Positions 27,401-35,958 are shown, counted from the first letter of the stretch. The stretch: 64,000 nucleotides of DNA from Mucilaginibacter empetricola (GCF_024808665.1 NZ_JANUBZ010000013.1:106306-170305); one strand, 5' to 3'. Translations and numbers: made by a program. Notes: generated by a model not told the origin, from the letters alone.

Positions 27401-30400
27401 TATTCCATAATAAATATGGCCGGTTGGGCATAAAAAGTATTTTTTATTTTTTCGGCTGATGTTTCGTTGGTTACTGCTGGGTAAATTACTTCTAAAATAT
27501 GAGCATGGGGAGTATCTTTTAAAAGATCAACGCATTCATGAACGGCAGCTTTGAAAACCGGCTCGTTATCATATAATTCCTGGCCCATATTTACATATTG
27601 CGAACCCTGGCCGGGAAACATAAATACAATATCAGATGCTTTTGTGCTTAATGTTTTGGTAGTGTTTGGGGCTGATAAAGCGTTTAATTGATTTAGCAAT
27701 TCTGCGCGATCTGCGGCAATCAGAAACCTCCGCGAGTTAAAATCGGCCCTTGTATTTTGCAGGGTATAGGCAATATCAGCAACATTGATGTCTGGATTGT
27801 TTTCAACCCATATAGCTAATTTTTGCGCATAAGCAGCAACACTGTTTTCTGTTTTGGCCGACCAGGTAATTAGAGAAAATGGCGTCGCGGCACTTGAAGT
27901 TGGCTGTACTTTTTCAAATTCTTCTAAAACGACGTGTACGTTTGTACCACCAACGCCAAAGGAGCTAACGCCGGCCCGCCTTTTGCCAACTGACTCCCAG
28001 TCTTTTAATTCGGCATTAATATAAAAAGGACTATCAGATAGGTCAATATCAGGATTAAGCTTATTGAAAAATAAGGAGGCGGGTATTTGTTGATGATTAA
28101 GCGCCAAAGTCGTTTTTATTAGCCCAGCTACACCGGATGCGGCTGTTAAATGGCCCAAATTGCTTTTTAAAGACCCAATAGCGCAATAATGCTTTTTGTC
28201 CTGTGTTCCGAAGGCTTCATGTAGCCCTTCAATTTCTATAGGATCACCTAATGGCGTTGCTGTTCCATGTGCCTCAATATAACTAATGGTAGATGCATCA
28301 ATATTTGCATCAGCAATAGCCATGGCAATTGCTCCGGCTTGTCCTTCAGCGCTCGGGCCTCCGAAACTGCTTTTACCTGCGCCATCGTTATTAATACCAA
28401 TTCCTTTTATTACTGCGTAGATGGTGTCATTGTCACGTATGGCATCCTCCACCGTTTTTAAAAGTACCACGCCTGCGCCATCGCTAAATACTGTTCCACT
28501 GGCGTTAGCATCAAACGGACGGCAATGACCATCTTTACTCAAAATGGAGCCTTCCTCGTATAAATGCCCGCTTTTTAACGGTGAGGTAATAGAGGCAGCA
28601 CCCGCTAAAGCGATATCACACTGTCCGTTTCTTAAACTGCTTACTGCCTGTGCTATGGCCAAAAGGGATGTGGAGCATGCAGCATAAACCGAAACAGCTG
28701 GGCCTTTTAAATTTAATTGATAGGCCGTGCGTGTGGCAATGTAATCTTTTTCATTAAGTGCCCGGGTGTTAAATTCCCCGTATTGCTCAACCAGTTCGGG
28801 ATGAGCTAAAATGTTATTGGTAAAATAAGTATTATACCCGCTGCCTGCAAATACGCCTACCGCACCATTATATTTTTGTGGCAGATAACCTGTATTTTCC
28901 AGTGTTTCCCAGGCTAGTTCCAGGAAAAGCCGTTGCTGCGGATCCATTAATTCGACAGAGCGTGTGTTAAAGCCAAAAAAAGCAGCATCAAACTCGTCGG
29001 CTCTATCGATGATGCCCCTGGCTTTTACATAGTTAGGGTTGTTTTTAATGCCAGGTGCAATAGAAGGATCTAACTCATCATCGTTAAAAAAACTAATTGC
29101 TTCTTTGCCACCCGATAGCAAGTCCCAGAATTCTTCTAACGTATTTGCTCCCGGAAAACGGCCGGCCATGCCAATAATAGCAATACTTTTATCCGCTGTG
29201 TTGTTTTTGCTTTTTTGTGGTTGAGGAGTGGTGGAGGTTTTATTAGCGCCTTGCAAGTAATTTACAATGCCGTCTATAGTTGGATATTGATATAATTTAG
29301 TGACCGGAATATGAAGACTAAAACGCTGTTTTAATTCGGCCACGCATTTTAAAGCCAGTAGCGAATTACCGCCAAGGAGGAAAAAGCTATCATCAATGCC
29401 AATTTTATCCAGCAAAAGCAATTCCTTCCAAATGCCGGCAACGTTTTTCTCAATGAGAGTGGATGGCGCTTTGTATAAAACATTCAACTCCGGTCTTGTC
29501 AGCTCCGGCTTCGGTAAATTATTTCTGTCGACTTTGCCGCTGGTAGTTTTTGGAAGTTCACTAAGCCAAACATAGGCCGAAGGCAGCATAAAGTCGGGCA
29601 GTTTGCCCTCAATATATTTGCGTACATGATCAGTATCCTGACGACTGTTTGCAGAGACCAGGTAAGCTACTAAACGCTTTTGCCCGGTTGTATCTTCGTG
29701 CGCTACAACAATGGCTTGTTTAATATCATTTAATTGGTTTATCAATACTTCTATTTCGCCCAATTCAACCCTGTTACCTCGAATTTTAACCTGTGTATCG
29801 CGGCGACCAAGGTATTCGATGCTGCCATTTGGAAGATATCTTGCCAAATCGCCTGTGCGGTAAATTCGTGTTGTTTTACCAGTAGTATTTTGCCAGTTGA
29901 TAAATTTTTCGGCCGTTAATTCAGGCCGGTTAAGATAACCATTGGCCAAACTTAGGCCGCTTACGCATAACTCGCCGACTTCGCCATAAAGAAGTTCTTT
30001 GAGGTTTTCGTCAAGAATCAGGATATCGGTATTATCAATAGTGGTACCTATGGAAGGTAATAGCGGCCACTGGGCCGGATCGCCATCTAATACCAGTTGG
30101 GTAACTACATGTGTTTCGGTAGGGCCATATTGATTAAATAAGACGCATCCCGGCAGGGAAGAAAAGAAGCTAACTATTTGAGGAGTGATTTTTAATTGCT
30201 CGCCAGAAGTTATTACTTCTTTCAAACACGTAGGAAAATATTTTTCAGCATTCGCTGCCTCTGCCAAATACTGAAGCACTACAAATGGCAAAATAATGCG
30301 ATTAACCTTGTGCTGATCGATGTAACGCAACAATTGGTAAGGGTCAATCCTTAAACCGTCGTCAACCAAAACTAAAGTGCCGCCAATGGTAAGGGTAGCA

Positions 30401-31035
30401 AAAATCTCCTGAAAGGAGACATCAAACGTTAATGGTGCAAATTGCAGCGTATTAAAACCAAGCGCAGATGCTGAGTGTTTTTGTTGCCACAATAACAAAT
30501 TGGCTAGTGCAGCGTGCCCCATGAATACTCCCTTAGGTGTTCCCGTAGAACCCGATGTATATAAGACATAGCATCCCGATTGATTTGTCACAACAGGCGC
30601 TGTTGCCGCAGGATAGTCTAAATCTGTTGCTAATACTTTTATGGAAAAGGACTCAAATAATGGTTTTTGTGCGGAAGATGAAAGGCACAAGTCAATGCCT
30701 GAGTCGTTGATAATTTGTTGTAAACGGTGTTGTGGGTAATCAACATCTAGCGGCAAATATGCTTTACCTGCTTTTAAAATAGCGAGTATGCTTATAATGG
30801 TTTCTATTGAACGGTTAGTACTTACGCCAATAATTTCGGCATTGGGCGAGATACTTAATATCTGGTTGGATATATTGTTGGATTTTTGATTTAACTGGCT
30901 GTAGGTTAGTTTATTATTATTGAATATAACAGCAATGGCATCAGGTGTTTTGTTTTTTTGCTTTTCAAATAATTGATGAATGAGCAAATTGTTATCCATA
31001 ATAATTTTACCTGTTTTATTGGGAATGCCTGCCAT
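24439..31035 (-). CDS. Hybrid NRPS-PKS: A-T-KS-AT-ACP-aminotransferase
   Basis: A 2198-residue megasynthase. Domains in order: adenylation ~20-515 (YTSGSTGTPKG near 159-169; K501); carrier S558; ketosynthase ~616-1040 with C787, H923 and H962; malonyl-type acyltransferase ~1135-1450 with S1232 in GHSIGE and HAFH at 1328-1331, the malonyl-CoA hallmark; ACP S1554 in GFDSLL; class III PLP aminotransferase ~1725-2140 with K1978 in TYGKVIGGG. No C domain precedes the A domain, so it is a loading module. No ketoreductase exists, so the beta-keto group should be transaminated to a beta-amine, as in MycA and McyE. The A-domain code reads D-V-Q-V-I-S-Q-V-V-K by hand alignment and matches no code I know. 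The tail (GRDKDGNPGWF) fits a linker to the next C domain. Confidence 0.93.
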   Translation of the reverse strand: MAGIPNKTGKIIMDNNLLIHQLFEKQKNKTPDAIAVIFNNNKLTYSQLNQKSNNISNQILSISPNAEIIGVSTNRSIETIISILAILKAGKAYLPLDVDYPQHRLQQIINDSGIDLCLSSSAQKPLFESFSIKVLATDLDYPAATAPVVTNQSGCYVLYTSGSTGTPKGVFMGHAALANLLLWQQKHSASALGFNTLQFAPLTFDVSFQEIFATLTIGGTLVLVDDGLRIDPYQLLRYIDQHKVNRIILPFVVLQYLAEAANAEKYFPTCLKEVITSGEQLKITPQIVSFFSSLPGCVLFNQYGPTETHVVTQLVLDGDPAQWPLLPSIGTTIDNTDILILDENLKELLYGEVGELCVSGLSLANGYLNRPELTAEKFINWQNTTGKTTRIYRTGDLARYLPNGSIEYLGRRDTQVKIRGNRVELGEIEVLINQLNDIKQAIVVAHEDTTGQKRLVAYLVSANSRQDTDHVRKYIEGKLPDFMLPSAYVWLSELPKTTSGKVDRNNLPKPELTRPELNVLYKAPSTLIEKNVAGIWKELLLLDKIGIDDSFFLLGGNSLLALKCVAELKQRFSLHIPVTKLYQYPTIDGIVNYLQGANKTSTTPQPQKSKNNTADKSIAIIGMAGRFPGANTLEEFWDLLSGGKEAISFFNDDELDPSIAPGIKNNPNYVKARGIIDRADEFDAAFFGFNTRSVELMDPQQRLFLELAWETLENTGYLPQKYNGAVGVFAGSGYNTYFTNNILAHPELVEQYGEFNTRALNEKDYIATRTAYQLNLKGPAVSVYAACSTSLLAIAQAVSSLRNGQCDIALAGAASITSPLKSGHLYEEGSILSKDGHCRPFDANASGTVFSDGAGVVLLKTVEDAIRDNDTIYAVIKGIGINNDGAGKSSFGGPSAEGQAGAIAMAIADANIDASTISYIEAHGTATPLGDPIEIEGLHEAFGTQDKKHYCAIGSLKSNLGHLTAASGVAGLIKTTLALNHQQIPASLFFNKLNPDIDLSDSPFYINAELKDWESVGKRRAGVSSFGVGGTNVHVVLEEFEKVQPTSSAATPFSLITWSAKTENSVAAYAQKLAIWVENNPDINVADIAYTLQNTRADFNSRRFLIAADRAELLNQLNALSAPNTTKTLSTKASDIVFMFPGQGSQYVNMGQELYDNEPVFKAAVHECVDLLKDTPHAHILEVIYPAVTNETSAEKIKNTFYAQPAIFIMEYAMAKLWTHWGIQPTIFTGHSIGEFVAAHFAGVFNLKDALFLISSRAEMVSKVKKGSMLSVKMANEQLQAIMPDNISLAAINSYNLSVIAGPDDAIADFWAQLDAKSIPARLLQTSHAFHSAMMDQIVEPFEAVVKTVKLNPPIKPIISTLTGRWASEAEVTNPQYWAQHLRRTVRFADAIDTIQEHDHSILIEVGPGSILATLARQQMKTNPMVTLPGFEKNETQTEYYSVLRSLGLLWLNGAEPDWKLFYQNQQRIRLNLPAYAFDKKRYWLQPKPHGIEAVAKNEKPEISEQLTQQPLYSVLMRRDILTEKLKELFEDASGIEIDAISVDMNFIEMGFDSLLLTQIATNLKKQFNVPITFRKLFEEYNSINSLATYLDTNLPAEQFKQQLPSQQYNHPTPTLQASGQLNGNLTLDLISQQIQLLASQLALLQNSGNTSVPVQAPVEKNNSTNRFSAQYELTPEEQVEVKKPFGATARIEKQIQGLTEKQQSFLTQLISRYNKKTAKSKEYTQKHRAHMADPRVVSGFRPLTKEIVYPLVVNKSKVSRVWDIDGNEYIDALNGFGSNFLGYQPDVLKQAVLQQVEDGYEIGPQHELAGDVCELICEFTSFDRAALCNTGSEAVLGAMRIARTVTGRTLIIAFAGSYHGINDEVLVRGTKKLKTIPAAPGIMPEVVQNMLILDYGTDETLQIIRERAHEVAAVLVEPVQSRRPDFQPIEFLKQVRQITQNAGTVLIFDEVITGFRMHPGGAQAMFGIKADIGTYGKVIGGGMPIGAIAGGKQYMDALDGGFWQYGDDSQPEAGVTYFAGTFVRHPLALATAKASLQYMKLKGPSLQQNLNSLTQYLTNELNKICDKFNLPLYVPSFGSLWKIKFKEELPYGELLFTLMREKGIHIWDLFPCFLTEAHTKGDVDQIISKFGESVAELIESGFFPSNQTNTAKDELYSFSEAPVPDARLGRDKDGNPGWFINDDNNPGKYLQVKIREN

Positions 31036-31335
31036 TAATATATTTTAATTGTAAACTTTTATTAATAACTACGTAATTGCAGGGGTATTGATTTTAAAGG
31101 AATTATCAAATTGGTTTTTTATACGTTTAAACGTTAGTTTAAGTTATAATTAAATAAAGCGCCATTTTAGTCAATTACCGCGACATTGCAAAAGATTATT
31201 ATTAAATAACACCGTATCAGTTAAACAATCAAATGAGTGCTGCGATATCAAAACAAATTATAATTAAGTTTTCTTTATTTGGCGGAAAACGTTTTTGCAG
31301 CTTAATGCGTAATTGTTTTAACAAACAACATCTAC
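31036..31335. other. Divergent intergenic region upstream of NRPS-PKS and esterase genes
   Basis: Three hundred bases, strongly AT-rich, between divergently transcribed genes; both promoters should lie here. It contains a perfect palindrome at 31123-31134 and two copies of TTATAATTAA (near 31144 and 31257). No exact TAnnTTTG box with correct spacing to either start was found, and no coding frame is credible. Confidence 0.5.
31123..31134. promoter_or_regulatory. 12-bp palindrome, candidate operator
   Basis: ACGTTTAAACGT is a perfect 12-bp palindrome about 90 bp upstream of the hybrid NRPS-PKS start. Its symmetry and position between divergent genes suit a dimeric regulator, but no regulator gene is adjacent. 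Confidence 0.25.
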
Positions 31336-32214
31336 ATGAAGTTTATCTTTTCGGTTATCATGATGCTTAGCAGTGTTATCGCTTATAGTCAGCCCAAACA
31401 AATAGAAGAAAATATGATGGTCGACAGCATCAAGCGATCGTTTCTTACCTATATTCCATCTATTACTGATAAAGATTATAAAATGGCTTTGATTATTTCG
31501 CTGCATGGTGGTTTTGCCAGCCCGAAAGGACAGTTTCATCTGGCAGATTTCAGGCCCATTGCTGATAAGGATAAATTTATAGTGATATGCCCGGCATCGA
31601 AACACATTTGGCATGATGGTAAAAACAATGGCGGTATTGATGATGTGAAATTTATAGACCGATTGATTACCTACGCCATCAATACCTATCATATCGACCC
31701 TGAAAGGATTTACGTCACCGGGATATCGAACGGCGGATTTATGACCTCGCGCTTAGCATGCCAATTGTATAAAAGAATAGCAGCTATAGCGGTTGTTGCA
31801 GCATCGTTAGATGTAAATGAAGGGTATGATCTGGTTAGCCCTATGCCGGTAATTTATATGCATGGTACAAAAGATAAAATTGTATCGTACAACGGAGGTA
31901 AAATGTTTGGCAGGCAAATTTACTCGCAAAAAGAGATATTGCAGAAGTGGATTAAACTGGATGGTTGCAACCCGAAGCCTGTAATCACAAATATTGCGGA
32001 CACGGCAAAAGATAGTACAAGTGTTGTTAAAGAAGAGTATTTGAACCCGGCTAACGGAATTAAAGTTGTAGGTTATACTATTAACAACGGCGGCCACACC
32101 TGGCCGGGTGGCTGGCAGTTTATGCCCGAATTTATTGTAGGTAAAACCACTAAAAATTTAAACGCCTGCCAGGTAATATGGGACTTTTTCAAGCCTTATA
32201 AACTAAATAACTAA
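31336..32214 (+). CDS. Secreted esterase, PHB-depolymerase/feruloyl-esterase-like
   Basis: A 292-residue alpha/beta hydrolase with a signal peptide (about residues 1-18, MKFIFSVIMMLSSVIAYS). The nucleophile elbow is GISNGG with S131, the acid is D180 in YMHGTKD, and the histidine is H254 in NGGHTWPGG, the layout of the LpqC/PHB-depolymerase esterase family. The oxyanion region LISLHGG (near 52-58) is also typical. Substrates in the family include short polyhydroxybutyrate, feruloyl and other acyl esters. It is divergent from the NRPS-PKS operon and 75 bp upstream of the pigment cluster. It could act on an ester product of either, but a nutritional role is equally possible. Confidence 0.85.
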   Translation: MKFIFSVIMMLSSVIAYSQPKQIEENMMVDSIKRSFLTYIPSITDKDYKMALIISLHGGFASPKGQFHLADFRPIADKDKFIVICPASKHIWHDGKNNGGIDDVKFIDRLITYAINTYHIDPERIYVTGISNGGFMTSRLACQLYKRIAAIAVVAASLDVNEGYDLVSPMPVIYMHGTKDKIVSYNGGKMFGRQIYSQKEILQKWIKLDGCNPKPVITNIADTAKDSTSVVKEEYLNPANGIKVVGYTINNGGHTWPGGWQFMPEFIVGKTTKNLNACQVIWDFFKPYKLNN

Positions 32215-32230
32215 TCTATTGTTGCAGCAA

Positions 32231-32245
32231 TGGGTTTTAAACCCA
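32231..32245. promoter_or_regulatory. 15-bp palindrome between esterase and aryl-ligase genes
   Basis: TGGGTTTTAAACCCA is a 7+1+7 palindrome. As RNA it folds to a short GGG/CCC hairpin, and a run of seven T follows after a few bases, so it may be a weak terminator for the esterase. Alternatively it is an operator for the pigment operon. Confidence 0.3.
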
Positions 32246-32261
32246 CCGCCATTTTTTTAAA

Positions 32262-32269
32262 TAATTTTG
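32262..32269 (+). promoter_or_regulatory. Bacteroidota-type -7 box for the aryl-polyene operon
   Basis: TAATTTTG matches TAnnTTTG exactly and lies 19 nt before the ATG of the ligase gene. A TTTT at 32235-32238 is the nearest -33-like element but spacing is too long (23 nt). A second TTTG follows at 32275. Confidence 0.4.
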
Positions 32270-32288
32270 GTTTCTTTGTTTCAATAAT

Positions 32289-33581
32289 ATGAATTTACCT
32301 GCTACATCATTTTTTTCTATTGACAAGGCAACTCTTTTACAGGAGCAAAAGCTTAAGGAACTATTGGTCTATTTGCACGCAAAATCTCCGTTTTACAAGG
32401 AATTGTTTGTAAAACATAAGGTTGATATTTCGGCAATAAAAACATTGGCTGATCTGCCATCCTTGCCAACTACCAGCAAAGAAGATTTACAACAGAGAAA
32501 TAATGATTTTTTATGCGTTGACCCACAACAAATTGTGGAATTTACTTCAACATCGGGTACGCTGGGCAGCCCTGTTACCATTGCTTTAACAGAAAATGAC
32601 CTGAATAGACTGACAGACAATGAGTTTAATTCATTTAGCTGCGCCGATGGTTCATCTGCTGATACCTATCAATTGATGCTGACGCTGGACAGGCAGTTTA
32701 TGGCCGGTATTGCCTATTATATGGGTTTAAGGAAGCTGGGGGCCGGTATTATCCGTTTAGGTCCCGGTGTGCCGTCTTTACAATGGGAAACCATTCAGCG
32801 GTTAAAACCAACAGCTATTGTTGCCGTTCCCTCGTTTATTTTAAAGCTGATAAAATTCGCTCAGGAAAATAATATTGATCTGAATAGCTCGTCGGTAAAA
32901 AAAGCGATTTGTATTGGCGAAAATATCCGCAATACCGATTTTTCATACAACATTCTTGGGAAAAAGATAACCGAAGCCTGGGATATTCATCTATATTCTA
33001 CCTATGCATCAACAGAAATGCAAACCGCTTTTACAGAATGCAGCGAGGGACGCGGTGGCCACTTACAGCCGGAACTGGTTATAGTTGAGCTGCTTGATGA
33101 AAATAACGAACACGTTGCCACAAATACGCCCGGCGAGGTAACTATTACCACGCTTGGTGTTGAAGGTATGCCGCTGCTGCGTTATAAAACCGGAGATATT
33201 TGTGCTTATGATAATGAACCTTGTGCCTGTGGTCGCACCAGTTTGCGCCTTTCGCCGGTTATTGGTCGTAAAAAGCAAATGATAAAATTTAAAGGCACTA
33301 CCTTATATCCGCCAGCGCTTTTTGATTTGCTGAATGAAATGGAGGAGGTGCTTGATTTTGTGGTAGATGTTTATTCTAATGAAATTGGTATGGATGAAGT
33401 GTTGATTCACATTTTGCCACTGGATGACAGTAAAGCTTGCGATAACAGGATAAGAGCTTATTTGCAAGCCAGGTTAAGGGTTAGCCCGCATGTAAATTAC
33501 ATAGGTGCAGAGGAAATACACAAAATGCAATTTAAGGAAGCCAGCCGCAAAGTGATCAAGTTTATCGACCGCAGGATTTAA
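32289..33581 (+). CDS. Phenylacetate-CoA-ligase-like acyl-adenylating enzyme (aryl starter activation)
   Basis: A 430-residue AMP-forming ligase of the PaaK/CapK type. The P-loop-like STSGTLGSPVTI lies near residues 83-94, YASTEMQTAFTE is the A5-like motif near 240, LLRYKTGDICAYD the A7-like motif, and a CACGRTS segment follows, as is common in this family. It would activate 4-hydroxycinnamate, made by the lyase next door, as an acyl-adenylate and load it on CoA or an ACP as the aryl-polyene starter. This role is known for flexirubin and aryl-polyene clusters, where such a ligase neighbours the ammonia lyase. First gene of the block running to 37505. Confidence 0.88.
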   Translation: MNLPATSFFSIDKATLLQEQKLKELLVYLHAKSPFYKELFVKHKVDISAIKTLADLPSLPTTSKEDLQQRNNDFLCVDPQQIVEFTSTSGTLGSPVTIALTENDLNRLTDNEFNSFSCADGSSADTYQLMLTLDRQFMAGIAYYMGLRKLGAGIIRLGPGVPSLQWETIQRLKPTAIVAVPSFILKLIKFAQENNIDLNSSSVKKAICIGENIRNTDFSYNILGKKITEAWDIHLYSTYASTEMQTAFTECSEGRGGHLQPELVIVELLDENNEHVATNTPGEVTITTLGVEGMPLLRYKTGDICAYDNEPCACGRTSLRLSPVIGRKKQMIKFKGTTLYPPALFDLLNEMEEVLDFVVDVYSNEIGMDEVLIHILPLDDSKACDNRIRAYLQARLRVSPHVNYIGAEEIHKMQFKEASRKVIKFIDRRI

Positions 33582-33667
33582 TCAAAGAGATTTGCCACAT
33601 TCAATATTCTCGTGCTAATCAACTAAAAACCTATATTTACCATTTAAAATAAAAACAAATTCTGCTT

Positions 33668-35218
33668 ATGGTACCCGTTGGACAAGACGTCCTCACGTTA
33701 GAAAACTTCTCTGACATTATATTTAATAATAAGACAGTTACATTACCCTCATCGGCTTTAGAAAAGGTTAAAGTAAATTTTCAGTTTCTTCAGCAATTCT
33801 CGTCAAATAAATTAATTTACGGTATTAATACAGGTTTTGGGCCAATGGCTCAATATAAAGTAAGCGAAGAAAATCTGCTTCAACTGCAATATAACCTTAT
33901 TCGCAGCCATAGCTCTGGCAGCGGAGCGTTACTATCGCCTGTTTTGGTTAAAGCTTTAATGATAGCTCGGTTAAATAGCTTGATGCAGGCTTATTCGGGT
34001 GTACATACCGATGTGGTGGAACTACTACGTGAGCTGATAAATAAAAACGTTACTCCGTGTATTTTTGAGCACGGCGGCGTGGGAGCAAGCGGCGATTTGG
34101 TACAATTGGCTCATTTAGGTTTGGTGCTGATAGGAGAGGGCGAAGTTATTTATGAAGATAAGCTGCGCCCGACGGAAGAAGTATTCAAAGAATTAAACAT
34201 AAAACCACTTTCCATCCATGTGCGGGAAGGCTTGGCTATTTTGAATGGCACATCCGCAATGACTGGTATTGGTATGGTGAATATCATCCAAGCCCAGAAG
34301 CTGTTAGGTTGGTCAGCAATGTTTTCGGCAATGACCAATGAGATAGTGGAGGCTTATGATGATCATTTTTCGCACGAATTAAATATTGTAAAACACCATA
34401 AAGGGCAAAATCGCATTGCTGCCACCATGCGCGATATTTTGAAAGGAAGCAAAATGATCAGGAAACGTTCAGATCATTTGTATCATCCTGATAATATCGA
34501 TATGGAGGTTTTTGAGGATAAAGTGCAGGAGTATTATTCCCTACGATGTGTAACACAGGTTTTGGGGCCAATTTATGATACTATAACTCAGGCCGAGAAT
34601 GTAATTACAAACGAGTTAAATTCAGTAAATGATAATCCGGTTATTGACCACGTAAATCATAATGTTTTTCATGGCGGAAACTTCCATGGAGATTACGTTT
34701 CGTTGGAAATGGACAAGCTGAAAATTGCAATTACCAAGCTATCCATGCTTTCTGAGCGTCAATTAAACTATCTGCTGAATAATAAGCTCAACCAAAAATT
34801 CCCTCCTTTTGTAAATTTGGGTGTATTGGGTTTAAATTTCGGTATGCAGGGTGTACAATTTACAGCAACATCAACAGTTGCTGAAAATCAAACATTGTCG
34901 TTCCCCATGTACGTGCATAGTATCCCTAATAATAACGATAACCAGGACATTGTAAGCATGGGCTGTAACGCTGCATTAATAACTAAAAAAGTGATAGATA
35001 ACACTTTCGCTGTATTAGGTATTCAGTTGATGACCATTGTGCAAGCTATTGATTATTTAGAGTGCCAGGACAGGTTATCACCGCAAACATTGGCTTTATA
35101 CAAAGAGATAAGAAAAATATTTCCGAAATTTATTGAAGACCAGGCACGGTATAAAGAAATGGAAAAGGTAAGAGTCTATCTTGAAAATGCTCATCCGACT
35201 ATTTCGTTTAATGATTAA
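33668..35218 (+). CDS. Tyrosine ammonia lyase of the HAL/PAL family
   Basis: A 516-residue MIO enzyme converting L-tyrosine to 4-coumarate and ammonia. The self-forming MIO cofactor comes from A140-S141-G142 in GGVGASGDLVQL. Y51 in YGINTGFGP and the Asn/Tyr/Phe network of SIPNNNDNQDIVSMG are intact. The selectivity region NLIRSHSSGSG has histidine (H81), the state linked to tyrosine rather than phenylalanine preference. Long stretches match what I recall of the Flavobacterium johnsoniae TAL from its flexirubin cluster (for example MYVHSIPNNNDNQ and LNFGMQGVQFTATST). It supplies the aryl starter for the ligase immediately upstream. Histidine ammonia lyase is the alternative but is disfavoured by context and motif. 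Confidence 0.92.
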   Translation: MVPVGQDVLTLENFSDIIFNNKTVTLPSSALEKVKVNFQFLQQFSSNKLIYGINTGFGPMAQYKVSEENLLQLQYNLIRSHSSGSGALLSPVLVKALMIARLNSLMQAYSGVHTDVVELLRELINKNVTPCIFEHGGVGASGDLVQLAHLGLVLIGEGEVIYEDKLRPTEEVFKELNIKPLSIHVREGLAILNGTSAMTGIGMVNIIQAQKLLGWSAMFSAMTNEIVEAYDDHFSHELNIVKHHKGQNRIAATMRDILKGSKMIRKRSDHLYHPDNIDMEVFEDKVQEYYSLRCVTQVLGPIYDTITQAENVITNELNSVNDNPVIDHVNHNVFHGGNFHGDYVSLEMDKLKIAITKLSMLSERQLNYLLNNKLNQKFPPFVNLGVLGLNFGMQGVQFTATSTVAENQTLSFPMYVHSIPNNNDNQDIVSMGCNAALITKKVIDNTFAVLGIQLMTIVQAIDYLECQDRLSPQTLALYKEIRKIFPKFIEDQARYKEMEKVRVYLENAHPTISFND

Positions 35219-35221
35219 ACT

Positions 35222-35950
35222 ATGAAAACTGCTTTAGTTACAGGTGGTTCGCGCGGAATTGGCAGGTCAATTTGTATTAAGTTGGCAGCAATGGGTTATT
35301 ACGTGCTTGTAAATTATAAAAGCAATTTACAAGAAGCAGAAGCCACGCTTTCTTTAATTAAAGAGAATGGAGGCGACGGCGAACTACTCCAATTTGATGT
35401 TGCGCAACGAGACGATATTAAACAGGTTTTGGGAGGATGGATTACCGGTCACGCTGATGATATTATTGAAGTTTTAATAAATAATGCAGGCATAAAAGAT
35501 GATAGTTTGATGGCCTGGATGAAAGATGAGCAGTGGGACAATGTTATCAAAACCAGTTTGGAAGGATTTTTCTTTGTTACCCGCCTGGTACTTGATGGGA
35601 TGATGATGAACCGATATGGCAGAATTATAAATGTGGTTTCGCTTTCGGGCTTGAAAGGTTTACCGGGGCAAGCCAATTACTCGGCTGCTAAAGCGGGGGT
35701 TATAGGCGCAACCAAGTCGTTGGCGCAAGAGGTTGGGAGGAGTGGTATTACCGTAAACGCGGTTGCACCTGGCTTTATAAAAACCGATATGACCGAGGAT
35801 TTAGATGAAAAGGAACTGAAACGAATGATCCCGGTTAATCGTTTTGGGTCTGCCGATGAAGTCGCCTACGCAGTTGGTTTCTTAGCTTCAAAAGATGCAG
35901 CTTATATAACAGGGCAAGTATTATCTGTAAATGGTGGTTTATATTCATAA
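35222..35950 (+). CDS. 3-oxoacyl-ACP reductase (FabG-like, aryl-polyene KR)
   Basis: A 242-residue classical short-chain dehydrogenase. The cofactor motif TGGSRGIG lies at residues 7-14, NNAG near 90, and the catalytic Ser-Tyr-x3-Lys is in VSLSGLKGLPGQANYSAAKAG (in two parts). It reduces the beta-keto group of the growing aryl-polyene ACP thioester with NADPH. It sits 3 bp after the lyase stop and 8 bp before a hotdog dehydratase-like gene, and is clearly part of the polyene cassette. Housekeeping FabG is possible by sequence alone but not by location. Confidence 0.92.
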   Translation: MKTALVTGGSRGIGRSICIKLAAMGYYVLVNYKSNLQEAEATLSLIKENGGDGELLQFDVAQRDDIKQVLGGWITGHADDIIEVLINNAGIKDDSLMAWMKDEQWDNVIKTSLEGFFFVTRLVLDGMMMNRYGRIINVVSLSGLKGLPGQANYSAAKAGVIGATKSLAQEVGRSGITVNAVAPGFIKTDMTEDLDEKELKRMIPVNRFGSADEVAYAVGFLASKDAAYITGQVLSVNGGLYS

Positions 35951-35958
35951 CTAGTTTT

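Noticed and set aside
24439..31035. A ketoreductase domain hidden between AT and ACP of the hybrid synthase
   Set aside because: The AT-ACP linker (about 1450-1520) is too short and has no Rossmann motif.
31318..31692. A 124-codon minus-strand frame over the esterase gene
   Set aside because: It lies entirely opposite a well-supported signal-peptide esterase with an intact triad, and its protein has no family features.
33668..35218. Histidine ammonia lyase (HutH) call
   Set aside because: No other hut genes are near; the ligase neighbour, the RSHSSG selectivity motif and the resemblance to the Flavobacterium lyase favour tyrosine.
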